NCBI RefSeq assembly: GCF_029264495.1
Contig: NZ_JARIBH010000076.1
Span: 16,822-80,821 of the forward strand
Reading direction: 5' to 3'
Length of the DNA stretch: 64,000 nucleotides
Origin: Peptacetobacter sp.
GTDB taxonomy: Bacteria > Bacillota > Clostridia > Peptostreptococcales > Peptostreptococcaceae
The notes beneath the pieces were generated by a model, which was not told where the DNA came from, searched no databases, and was given only the letters and a program-made list of their open reading frames with translations. Shown here piece by piece: positions 42,604-51,960 of this stretch. A program made the position numbers and the translations under genes. Within the stretch, counting starts at the first letter, position 1. The number at the start of each line of letters is the position of its first letter.

Positions 42604-43179
42604 TTATTTTTTAATTATATCTAGTTCGTCTATTTTTTTCTTTAATTCTTTTAAATCTTCAAAGGCTATTTTTTTCTTTGATTCATCTCTTAATAATGCT
42701 GATGGGTGATATGTTGCCATCATCCAACAATTTTTTTTCTTATACCAAGTACCATGTTCTTTGGTTATCCTGAACCTAGAATCTATAATTGATTGAGCTG
42801 CTATCCTTCCCAAACATAATATAATTTGTGGTTTTATAAGTGCAAATTGATATCTAAGATATTCTATACAGCAATTTTTCTCATCAGTCTCTGGATCTCT
42901 ATTCCCTGGAGGTCTGCATTTTACAACATTAGCTATATATACATCCTCTCTTGATAAACCAATACAGTCTAACATTTTGTCTAAAAGTTGTCCTGCTGGC
43001 CCAACAAAAGGTATACCAGATAAATCCTCTTTCTCTCCAGGACCTTCTCCTATTAATAGAATTTTTGCTTTTTTATTTCCATCTCCTACAACAACATTTG
43101 TCCTTGTTTCAGCAAGTCTACACCTATTACATGTTTGGCAAGCACACTCAAGTACTTCCCATGAAAACATATTTATCAC
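42604..43179 (-). CDS. Type 4 family uracil-DNA glycosylase (Fe-S)
   Basis: 'CNRCRLAETRTNVVVGDGNKKAKILLIGEGPGEKEDLSGIPFVGPAGQLLDKML', 'YIANVVKCRPPGNRDPE', 'MATYHPSALLRD'. Confidence 0.95.
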   Translation of the reverse strand: MINMFSWEVLECACQTCNRCRLAETRTNVVVGDGNKKAKILLIGEGPGEKEDLSGIPFVGPAGQLLDKMLDCIGLSREDVYIANVVKCRPPGNRDPETDEKNCCIEYLRYQFALIKPQIILCLGRIAAQSIIDSRFRITKEHGTWYKKKNCWMMATYHPSALLRDESKKKIAFEDLKELKKKIDELDIIKK

Positions 43180-43191
43180 CTAACTTAATTT

Positions 43192-43686
43192 TTATTTATG
43201 GTCATGGCATCCACATTTACAATTTTCTTCGTGATCATGGCATCCACAATCACAATCTTCTCCATGTTCTGCTTCATGTAATTTTGCTTCTTCTTCCATT
43301 TCTTTAAATTCTTTTACCATTGTATCGTATTCAGGTAAATCTTTTTCTTCGTTTTCTTCACCTCTCCAATCAGCGTACATCATCTGATCTCCATTAGTTA
43401 AAACAACTCTTCCTGATAAAGTAACATCATCTATTTCTTCTAATCTTTCTATGTGTTTTTCTAATGCTTCGCCTTCCATTGGAGTATCTTCATCTAAACA
43501 TTGTATAACCATTACTGGTGCATAATACCCTTCATCATCCATTACATTAACTAATACGTCTATTTCACCTTCCATACCTTCTGCAAATTCAGATAATGAT
43601 ACGTTTGTATCTATCATATCTAGTGGTACATATAAATTTTCTGTTAAGTATTTTATTACTCTATCCTGAACTAATTCTTTTGACAT
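43192..43686 (-). CDS. HsdR-N-like small protein with C-terminal duplicated CxCGCHDH metal-binding tail
   Basis: 'VQDRVIKYLTENLYVPLDMID...EIDVLVNV' plus tail 'GEDCDCGCHDHEENCKCGCHDHK'; ATG of MSKELVQ at about 43686. Confidence 0.6.
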   Translation of the reverse strand: MSKELVQDRVIKYLTENLYVPLDMIDTNVSLSEFAEGMEGEIDVLVNVMDDEGYYAPVMVIQCLDEDTPMEGEALEKHIERLEEIDDVTLSGRVVLTNGDQMMYADWRGEENEEKDLPEYDTMVKEFKEMEEEAKLHEAEHGEDCDCGCHDHEENCKCGCHDHK

Positions 43687-43965
43687 TTTAATCCTCCTAA
43701 TATTATTACTTCTAGTAATCATTTATTTTTATGTTTTCTTATATTATAATATTTTTTTTCTTTATTAACAATCTATCTATAATAAGTTAAATACTTTTTT
43801 ATAATAATTCTCATTTTTAAAATATATTACAAATATTTAATTTTTTATTTTACATAGATAACATTATTGTAATCGATTTATTTTTAAAAATAGTGTAATA
43901 TTAAATATATCAAATTTGCAATAATATTTATTGTAAATTTAATTTTTTATAAAAGGAGATTTAGT

Positions 43966-44387
43966 ATGAGTTTAAGAAAAAAGATAGCTTCATTGGCTAT
44001 ATGCTCTGTTTTAATTCTAGGAAGTTCAAATATTACATTTGCTGATGGCTCTAGAGTTGTAACAATAGGTGTTAATAATAGTCCTCAACAAAGAGCTACT
44101 ATTTTAAAATACTTTGGAGTAAATGAAAATGAAGCTGTAATACTAGAAGTAAATAATCAAGAAGAAAGAAAATATTTAGAAGGTTTTGCTACAGAAGCAC
44201 AAATCGGTAAAAAAACATATTCTTGTGCATATGTTGAGCCAACAAAAGCTGGTAGTGGTATAAATGTTAAAACAGCCAACCTTACATGGTTAACATCTTC
44301 AATGGTAGCATCTACTTTATCAACAGCAGGTCTTACTGATGCTGATGTTGTAGTTGCATCTACATTTCCAGTTAGTGGTACAGGAGT
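43966..44387 (+). CDS. DUF1002 (YpuA-like) protein, exon 1 / N-terminal part
   Basis: Signal peptide then 'ADGSRVVTIGVNNSPQQRATILKYFGVNENEAVILEVNNQEERKYLEGFATEAQIGKKTYSCAYVEPTKAGSGINVKTANLTWLTSSMVASTLSTAGLTDADVVVASTFPVSGTG'; homology stops where intron sequence begins. Confidence 0.85.
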
Positions 44388-44806
44388 AACACTATAATAC
44401 ATATTATATAGCTCCGTATGTAAAGAAATTTGCATAGGACACAACTTTAATTGCAGGTAATCCCTAAAGCTCTACACCACAGTATATCTGAAAAGAATAT
44501 ATGATGGTACGAAAGTAGAAAAAACGTAGAGATAAATATATGGTTAAATCCTAAGTATTTTTTAAATGGGTGTTCATGCAGGGAATATCCTAAGTCTTTT
44601 GATATGGATATCCTTCAACGACTATCCCTGAAATGGGAGTACATCACAAGCTATTGGTGATGGAAACAAGTTGCCCCTAACGTATATGGCGAGGGTGAAG
44701 AAATAGTCTTCTCACGTTCTGAAAAGAAGTGGTTATTAGAGAAATCGAAATAACATTATAAGTGTAGCGACTTATAGTAAAATTTGTTATCCTAAATGGT
44801 TAACAT
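44388..44806 (+). ncRNA. Group I intron (self-splicing ribozyme), probable ORF-less IStron-type element
   Basis: P/Q-like AATTGCAGGTAATCCCTAAAGCTC, R-like TTCAACGACTATCCC, S-like GAAGAAATAGTC; GACTAT pairs with ATAGTC (P7); P1 candidate exon GGAGU with internal GCUCC giving U-G at the cleavage site. Exact 3' end uncertain (+/- ~12 nt). Confidence 0.88.
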
Positions 44807-45553
44807 ATGGCTTTAACTGGTATAATGAAAGCATTTGAAGATTCAACAGGAAAACCTCTTGATGAAAAGAAAAAAGAATTAGCAACTGAAGAATTAATAA
44901 TAACAGGTGATTTAGGAGAAGATATTGGTGCTGATAAAGCCACTGGTGTTGTAAATGATATAAAAACAGAAATCATTAAAAACAATACTAGTGACACTAC
45001 TCAAATAGCTGATACAATAAACAATATAACTAATAATTATAATATTTCTTTAACACCTGAACAAAAACAGCAATTAGAAGATTTTATGTCAAAAATTGCA
45101 AAGCAAAACTATGATTATGATAAAATGAAAAATACTTTAGATGGCATAAAAGATACAGTTAATGACAAATTAAATGAACTTGGAGAAGCTCCTAAGGAAG
45201 GATTTTTCGCTTCTATAAAAAATTGGTTCTCTAATTTATTCGGTGGAGATAAAAATAAGGATTTAGGTATATTAGAACATACAGATGATAGTATTTTAGG
45301 CAATAATGCTATCATTGATGCTACTGATGAAAAAGCTATAAATTTACCTTCTAGTGATGAAGTTGAAGGTATTTTTGCCAAAATAAAACATTGGTTTACA
45401 AATTTATTTGGCAATAATTCTGATATGAATAATGATAATTCATCAAATTCTAATAATAATTCTGATGAAAATAATATTGATCAATCAGTAGAGTCATTAG
45501 AAGAAAATTCCACTACAGATACAAATGTTCAGCCTGATTCTTCACAAAATTAA
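44807..45553 (+). CDS. DUF1002 protein, exon 2 / C-terminal part
   Basis: 'ALTGIMKAFEDSTGKPLDEKKKELATEELIITGDLGEDIGADKATGVVNDIKTEI' continues the DUF1002 domain; low-complexity N/S-rich tail. Confidence 0.85.
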   Translation: MALTGIMKAFEDSTGKPLDEKKKELATEELIITGDLGEDIGADKATGVVNDIKTEIIKNNTSDTTQIADTINNITNNYNISLTPEQKQQLEDFMSKIAKQNYDYDKMKNTLDGIKDTVNDKLNELGEAPKEGFFASIKNWFSNLFGGDKNKDLGILEHTDDSILGNNAIIDATDEKAINLPSSDEVEGIFAKIKHWFTNLFGNNSDMNNDNSSNSNNNSDENNIDQSVESLEENSTTDTNVQPDSSQN

Positions 45554-45571
45554 TAGTAAGGAAATAAGTAT

Positions 45572-46417
45572 ATGAAAAATAAAACAAAAAAAATAATTGC
45601 TTTATTGTCTATTTTTATAATTTGTATAATTACTTTTACTAATTTTCATTTAAATGCAAATTCAAATGAGATTGTTTTTACTAATATGAACGATTCAAAA
45701 TCAAAGGAAGAAGTTATTGAAATTTTAAAAAAACATAAAATTTCTAATTACCAAATTTATAAATTAGAACAATGGTTAAAAGATTTTAATTCTCAAGTAA
45801 AAGGGAATTCACTTACAACTGGATTTAAGATAATGGATAATAATGTAGTTGATTATTCAAAATTACAATTTAAAAATACTCCTTCTTATCTTGTAAATTG
45901 TAGACTAACATCTTTTTTACTTGTAAGGAATATTATAAATACAAATTGTAAACCTGATAATACAGATACTTATCTAGCATTTGATTTGGAAGAAATAAAT
46001 AATAATTCTGAGCTTTCCATGACTAAACAAGATAAGTTAAACTATGCTACATTATTTAATTGGATACCTTTAGATAATGCAAAAACTTTAAAGCAACATA
46101 TAAATAAAATAGAGTCTAAATTAAAAGAAAGAAATATATATATTGATGATTCTAAAGGAATTTCACTTATAAATGTATATTTACATTCTCCTTTTGATAA
46201 TGCTCGTTTTGTAGGTCATACTGGAGTATTGATTGATAATGGTAAAGAATTACTATTTATTGAAAAATATGGTCCTTATGCTCCATTCCAAGCAACTAAA
46301 TTTAATAGTAGAGATGAACTGAAAAAATATCTCTTATCTAGATCAGATTTATATGGTGGAGATGATGAATTAGAACCTATTATATTTGAAAATTATAAAG
46401 TAATTAAAACTAAATAA
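45572..46417 (+). CDS. DUF4300-like secreted protein
   Basis: Signal-anchor N-terminus; 'VNCRLTSFLL', 'RFVGHTGVLIDNGKELLFIEKYGPYAPFQATKF'. Confidence 0.7.
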   Translation: MKNKTKKIIALLSIFIICIITFTNFHLNANSNEIVFTNMNDSKSKEEVIEILKKHKISNYQIYKLEQWLKDFNSQVKGNSLTTGFKIMDNNVVDYSKLQFKNTPSYLVNCRLTSFLLVRNIINTNCKPDNTDTYLAFDLEEINNNSELSMTKQDKLNYATLFNWIPLDNAKTLKQHINKIESKLKERNIYIDDSKGISLINVYLHSPFDNARFVGHTGVLIDNGKELLFIEKYGPYAPFQATKFNSRDELKKYLLSRSDLYGGDDELEPIIFENYKVIKTK

Positions 46418-46456
46418 TACTAAATATTATATTATTTATCAAAAATAAAGAAAAAA

Positions 46457-46488
46457 TAACCCTTAATCTATTTAAGGGTTATTTTCAT
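46457..46488. terminator. Rho-independent terminator
   Basis: AATAACCCTTAA...TTAAGGGTTATT. Confidence 0.8.
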
Positions 46489-46512
46489 TTAACAATTATT
46501 ATTTATATACTA

Positions 46513-48243
46513 TTAAGATGCTCTTCCATCTTTCATTTTAATAACTCTATCAGCTATTTTCATAGTAGATTGTCTATGAGATACTATTATTATTGTTTTT
46601 TTACTTCTCTCTTCATTTAATACTTTTAATATTGCTCCTTCATTTAAACTATCTAAATTACTAGTAGGTTCATCCAACAATATTACATCACTATCATGTA
46701 AAAATGCTCTTGCTATTCCTATTCTTTGTCTTTCTCCACCTGATAATTGATGGTGTCCTTCTCCTATAATAGTATCATATCCATTTGGAAGAGTTTCTAT
46801 AAATTCATGTATATTTGCTTTTTTACAAGCTTGCACTATTTCTTCATGTGTTGCATTTAAATTTGCAAGTTTTACATTATTTTCTATACTATCTACAAAT
46901 AAATATGTATCTTGTATTACATAACTTTCTGAATTTCTAATATCTTCTGTATTCCAATCTTTTATATTTTTGCCAGAAATTTTTATCTCACCTGATGAAG
47001 CATCAAAAAATCTCATCATAAGTTTTATTAAGGTAGATTTCCCTGAACCACTTTTTCCAGATATCCCTAATATTTCACCTCTTGAAATTTCTAAGCTAAC
47101 ATCTTTTAATATTATTTCGTCTTCATTTCCTAAATAAGCGAAGTCTATATTTTTACAATCTATTATATTTTCTTTTAATTCATCTGATATAGACATTTTT
47201 TCTTTATTAGATACTTCTTCTATAAGAGGTTTTTCCTCTAATATATCTAATATCCTATTCCCACTTGCAAAAGTATGCAATAGATTATTTGCCAAATTAC
47301 TTAATGCTGTAACAGGTCCAAATGATCCAAGCATTCCCATAGAACAAATTACAGTTCCTTCTATAGTCATTTTACCTTTAGAATTTAATATTGCACAAGT
47401 TATAAGCATTATAAAAGAAAATATAAGTATAAGACTATCACAGTTTGCTCTAGACTTTCCTTCACATTTTTTTAAATTGTCATTTAAATCTGCTAAATAA
47501 TCACTTTGTCTATCTATTTCTTTTATTCTTATATTTCCATATCCATACTGAATTACTTCTTTTAAACCTCTTATACTATCTAAAAGATACGTATTTATTT
47601 CTCCAAACCGTTGTCTATATTTATTTCCATCATCTTTTCCATAGTTACTAGTAATCATTGGTAAAATAATACCTACTGATATATATGCAATAGTAGCTAT
47701 TATAGCTGCTACAAAACTATACTGTGCAAAAAATATTACCATTATCAAGCAAGTTAAAAATGCTATACAAACAGGAGATATTGTATGTGCATAAAATACT
47801 TCTAAAAGTTCTATATCACTAGTTATTATAGAAATTAAATTACCTTTATCTCTACCTTCTAATTTCGCTGGTGCTAATTTTCTAAGTGCTTTAAATACTT
47901 TATCTCTTATAATTGCAAGTAGTTTAAATGCAATATAATGATTTGAAGCTTGTTCTCCATATCTCAAAACACCTCTTAAAATAGCCATTATAATTACCAC
48001 TACGAATATTTTACTTAAATCTATACTATTTTGGCTAACACCTGAAATAGATAAAATAGCATATCCACCCATTATCGATATAAATATGGCACATAAAAAT
48101 CCTAATACTCCTAATATTATAGCCGTTATCATTATTGGAATCATAGGCTTTACTAATCCTATTAGTTGCATAACTATTTTTAATCCACTTCTTCTTTTTG
48201 CTGTTTTTTTTGTATTATTTTGGGAATCAATTATTTTTTCCAC
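46513..48243 (-). CDS. ABC exporter-type half transporter (CydC-like)
   Basis: TM domain plus 'GISGKSGSGKSTLIKLMMRF', 'LSGGERQRIGIARAFLHDSDVILLDEPTSNLD'. Confidence 0.93.
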   Translation of the reverse strand: MEKIIDSQNNTKKTAKRRSGLKIVMQLIGLVKPMIPIMITAIILGVLGFLCAIFISIMGGYAILSISGVSQNSIDLSKIFVVVIIMAILRGVLRYGEQASNHYIAFKLLAIIRDKVFKALRKLAPAKLEGRDKGNLISIITSDIELLEVFYAHTISPVCIAFLTCLIMVIFFAQYSFVAAIIATIAYISVGIILPMITSNYGKDDGNKYRQRFGEINTYLLDSIRGLKEVIQYGYGNIRIKEIDRQSDYLADLNDNLKKCEGKSRANCDSLILIFSFIMLITCAILNSKGKMTIEGTVICSMGMLGSFGPVTALSNLANNLLHTFASGNRILDILEEKPLIEEVSNKEKMSISDELKENIIDCKNIDFAYLGNEDEIILKDVSLEISRGEILGISGKSGSGKSTLIKLMMRFFDASSGEIKISGKNIKDWNTEDIRNSESYVIQDTYLFVDSIENNVKLANLNATHEEIVQACKKANIHEFIETLPNGYDTIIGEGHHQLSGGERQRIGIARAFLHDSDVILLDEPTSNLDSLNEGAILKVLNEERSKKTIIIVSHRQSTMKIADRVIKMKDGRAS

Positions 48244-50000
48244 TAAAATTCACCCCCTCTTGCATAAAGCTCTAACTCTCTTTGAGCATTATACATTTTT
48301 TCATATCTCCCTTTTTTCTCCATTAAACTTTCATGTGTTCCTTTTTCTATAATTTTACCATCATCCATCATATATATTAAATCACTCTCTAAAACATTAG
48401 CTAGACGATGAGTTATTTGTATTATAGTTTTTTCACTTTTTAATCTTTTTATTAAAGAGATTATTATTTCTTCACTTTCTGCATCTATATTGCTTGTAGC
48501 TTCATCAAATATATAAATATCACTATTATGAAGAAATGCCCTCGCTATACAAAGTCTTTGTCTTTGACCTCCTGATAAATTACTTGCTTGTTCTGCTAAT
48601 TTTGTATCTAATCCATTTTGGTTCATAAAGAAATCATATAAATTGACTGACTTTAATGCTTTTAAAAGTTTATCGTCTTCTAAATTATCTTTCCCCATTA
48701 ATAAGTTTTCTCTTACTGTTCCTTTAAATAAATAATTTTGGAATGACACCATAGTCATTAGCTTCATTCTTTCTTCAGAAGTTATATTCTCTATTTTACT
48801 ATTACCTATTTTTAATTCTCCAGAATTAATATCATTGTATCCCATAATTAATGACGCTAATGTACTTTTTCCACAACCTGATTCTCCTACTATAGAAACA
48901 AACGCATTTTTAGGTATTTCAAATGATATATTTTTTATTATATTTTTATCTTTTTCATATCCAAATACTATATCTTTTCCTATTATAGTATTCTCTTCAT
49001 TTAAAATTGTACTTTCTTCATTATTTCTTTTTATATTTATATCTTCTTCTATATCTAATAATTTAAATATCTTTTCACTAGCAGCCATACCATTCATTGC
49101 TATATGGAAAAAAGAACCTAGTAATCTAAGTGGTATAAAAAATTCTGCTGCTAATAGAATTATAGCTATTGATTGTGCAAATGTAGTTTTCCCCGCCATA
49201 TATTCCATACTTACAAAAATAACCCCTAAAGCACTTCCTCCATATGCAATTAAATCCATAAGTGTAACAGAGTTTAATTGCATTGTAAGCACTTTCATAG
49301 TTATTTTTCTAAAATTCTCAGCATCTATATTCATTTCATTATTTTTAAATTCATCACTTTGATATACTTTTAAAGTTGTTAATCCTTGTAAATTATCTAA
49401 AAAATGATCCCCTAATTGAACATAACTTCCCCAATATTTAGATAATAATTTTTTTGCAAATTTTTGTATCCGTATTATAGAAATCGGTATAAGTGGCACA
49501 CATACAAATAATACTATTGCTGTTTTTATACTTATAAATGATACTATTACAAAAAGTGTCAATGGTGCTAATAAACTATAAAATAATTGTGGTAAATATT
49601 TACTAAAATATATTTCAAGTTGCTCAACACCTTCAGCTGTTACTTGCAATATCTCAGCAGAAGAAAATTTATTTTGATATTTACTTCCTATTTTTAATAA
49701 TTTATCATAAATCATATGACGTAATTTTGTTTTTACAACCTTACTTGATTCTCCTGAATACATCGCTTCTTTACAAAGTACAAAATGTCTTACACAAATA
49801 ACTATTAAAAATACTGCTACAATTTTTATTATTTCTGTACTATTTATTTCTTTTTGAACAATTACATTTTGTAAAAAGTTAGATAATATAAATACCATAA
49901 CAATATTGCAAATAAGGGCTATCCATTGCAAAAGTATTTGCAAACCTATATATTTTTTCGTATCACCCATTTCATTTATTAATCTTTTATTTATCATCAT
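48243..50000 (-). CDS. ABC exporter-type half transporter (CydD-like)
   Basis: TM domain plus 'VGESGCGKSTLASLIMGY', 'LSGGQRQRLCIARAFLHNSDIYIFDEATSNID'; overlaps its partner by 1 nt. Confidence 0.93.
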   Translation of the reverse strand: MMINKRLINEMGDTKKYIGLQILLQWIALICNIVMVFILSNFLQNVIVQKEINSTEIIKIVAVFLIVICVRHFVLCKEAMYSGESSKVVKTKLRHMIYDKLLKIGSKYQNKFSSAEILQVTAEGVEQLEIYFSKYLPQLFYSLLAPLTLFVIVSFISIKTAIVLFVCVPLIPISIIRIQKFAKKLLSKYWGSYVQLGDHFLDNLQGLTTLKVYQSDEFKNNEMNIDAENFRKITMKVLTMQLNSVTLMDLIAYGGSALGVIFVSMEYMAGKTTFAQSIAIILLAAEFFIPLRLLGSFFHIAMNGMAASEKIFKLLDIEEDINIKRNNEESTILNEENTIIGKDIVFGYEKDKNIIKNISFEIPKNAFVSIVGESGCGKSTLASLIMGYNDINSGELKIGNSKIENITSEERMKLMTMVSFQNYLFKGTVRENLLMGKDNLEDDKLLKALKSVNLYDFFMNQNGLDTKLAEQASNLSGGQRQRLCIARAFLHNSDIYIFDEATSNIDAESEEIIISLIKRLKSEKTIIQITHRLANVLESDLIYMMDDGKIIEKGTHESLMEKKGRYEKMYNAQRELELYARGGEF

Positions 50001-50037
50001 AATACTAAATTTCCTTTCTTAAAAATATTTATATACT

Positions 50038-50400
50038 TTATACTTTTAATGTTTTCACTTTAAATATAAAGTAATAATATTTAAATGCTATTAAAAAAGC
50101 TATAAAAGTCCTTCCATATATATTTTCCATTGCAAAAAATGCTATAAGAAGTAAAATCGTTGCAAATGCTAATATAGAAATCTTTGTATTCATTTTCATT
50201 TCTCTATTATTAACAAAATCTTCTAAATGATTTTTATATATCTTTGTTCCTTTAAACCATCTATCTAACCTCTTGCTTCCTTTTGCAAAACATATTGCTG
50301 ACAACAATAAAAATGGTGTAGTTGGCAAAATAGGAAGTGCTATCCCTACAGTTCCTAAAGCTAATGATATAAAACCTAAAATTATATATATTATTTTCAT
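50038..50400 (-). CDS. DUF454/YbaN family membrane protein
   Basis: 'LGTVGIALPILPTTPFLLLSAICFAKGSKRLDRWFKGTKIYKNHLEDFV'. Confidence 0.92.
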   Translation of the reverse strand: MKIIYIILGFISLALGTVGIALPILPTTPFLLLSAICFAKGSKRLDRWFKGTKIYKNHLEDFVNNREMKMNTKISILAFATILLLIAFFAMENIYGRTFIAFLIAFKYYYFIFKVKTLKV

Positions 50401-50789
50401 ATTATTACTCCTCCTATATGAATTATTATTAAAATCATAGCTATTATAGCCATTAATCTATGTATTTTCATCCATTTTTCTTTATTAATATTTTTAAATA
50501 TAATCAATAAAGACATTAATAGTATAAATATCCAAGATATTTTACCAGATTTTACACCATCTACAGAACCACTTTTTATAGCTAAAATACCATGAATTAG
50601 TGAGAATATTAAAAATAATCCTCCTATAAGTATGTGGTTTTTCTTGAGTTTATAGTAAACTTTATTTTTAAATTCTCCACTTAAATTATTTATTTTTAAA
50701 TTTTTAAGTGGGTATATAATCATTAATAAAAAAAATAATATTAATGATACAATTGATAATATTTTACTCAACATAAATTTTCCTTTCAT
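50397..50789 (-). CDS. Small 4-TM protein, possibly heme/ferric-reductase-like TM domain
   Basis: Four TM helices with His residues ('KKNHILIGGLFLIFSLIHGILA', 'WMKIHRLMAIIAMILIIIHIGG'). Confidence 0.6.
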   Translation of the reverse strand: MKGKFMLSKILSIVSLILFFLLMIIYPLKNLKINNLSGEFKNKVYYKLKKNHILIGGLFLIFSLIHGILAIKSGSVDGVKSGKISWIFILLMSLLIIFKNINKEKWMKIHRLMAIIAMILIIIHIGGVII

Positions 50790-50903
50790 ATCATTTTTCG
50801 TTATTGCGATAGTTTATTTAATGAAAATAAATATCATTTTATAAGCGTTATTATTTTACCATATAATTAATTTATTTTGCAATATATTTTTTTTACAATA
50901 AAA

Positions 50904-50935
50904 AAAAGATATCGTTCTAAAAGCGATATCTTTTA
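50904..50935 (-). terminator. Rho-independent terminator
   Basis: AAAAAGATATCG...CGATATCTTTT. Confidence 0.75.
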
Positions 50936-50959
50936 AATAATAATTTATATTTACATATT

Positions 50960-51577
50960 CTATTTATTACAATAAGGATTTGTTGCACTTACAATTAAAA
51001 TTTTAGTCATTTTATTAGTTTTATTAAGAAGAGCATGATTATAATTTACCATTTTATTTTCTTCTCCGTCTTTATTTTTTACCAAAACTTTATTTTTATA
51101 TAAAGAGTGAACAGAATCTCCTGGGAACATATCAACCTCTATATCTGATGTTTTTAAAGTTAATGTTCCTTCAAGCACATAAATAAATTCCTCACCTGAA
51201 TAATTAAATCCCTCATTTTCTACTGCTCCAGGCAATATCTCTATCATTCGTGGAAACATTTGCTTATCAGATAAATTTGAAGATAAATGATAATTAATAT
51301 ATTTTTCATTTGTTATTTCAAACACTTCTTTTTCATAACTTCTTATAATGGTTTTTTTATGTTCTTTTGGTTTCATAAAGAAATAAGTAAGATCTACCTC
51401 GAGTACATCAGCAATTTTTTCAAGTGAGTCTGTAGCTACACTTGTCAATCCTCTTTCAAGTTGAGATAAAAAACCAATCGAAAGGTTAGTCTTTTCACTC
51501 ATATCTTTTAGAGTCATCTGTTTTTGTGTTCTGAGTTTTTTTATTTTTGCACCTATATTTTTATTCAATACGCTCAC
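50960..51577 (-). CDS. XRE family regulator with C-terminal cupin domain
   Basis: 'IGAKIKKLRTQKQMTLKDMSEKTNLSIGFLSQLERGL' HTH; 'FNYSGEEFIYVLEGTLTL' cupin. Confidence 0.92.
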   Translation of the reverse strand: MSVLNKNIGAKIKKLRTQKQMTLKDMSEKTNLSIGFLSQLERGLTSVATDSLEKIADVLEVDLTYFFMKPKEHKKTIIRSYEKEVFEITNEKYINYHLSSNLSDKQMFPRMIEILPGAVENEGFNYSGEEFIYVLEGTLTLKTSDIEVDMFPGDSVHSLYKNKVLVKNKDGEENKMVNYNHALLNKTNKMTKILIVSATNPYCNK

Positions 51578-51896
51578 CTCTACAGATTTATTTTTTTTAC
51601 ACGACTTTTTCTTAAATTACTGAATTAATATTACTAAATCTATACCCTAATATAATTTTTTATTATACTTTTATTGTATATTTTTTTTTAATAAAATACA
51701 ATCTATTTATCAAAAAAAATTTCGTATTTATTTAATTTTTTTATTTAAATAGATTTTTAAAACTTAACTAAGATTAGAAATTGTTTTCTATTTTATTATT
51801 ATGAATATTTTTTAAAATATAAATAATTATTAATATCAATATTGTTTTAATTTTATTCTTTTTTAATATATATTCTATAATTAAATTTTATAAAAA

Positions 51897-51945
51897 AAAT
51901 CCTATAGATTATAAATTATACTTTATAGTCTATAGGATTTAATTA
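51897..51945 (-). terminator. Rho-independent terminator
   Basis: AAATCCTATAGATTATAAA...TTTATAGTCTATAGGATTT. Confidence 0.75.
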
Positions 51946-51960
51946 ATTCATATTTTTATA

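Noticed and set aside
43966-45553. Two independent genes, or a frameshifted pseudogene, at the DUF1002 locus
   Set aside because: Protein homology continues across the gap without loss, and the gap contains ordered group I core motifs including a complementary P7, which a simple frameshift or intergenic region would not show.
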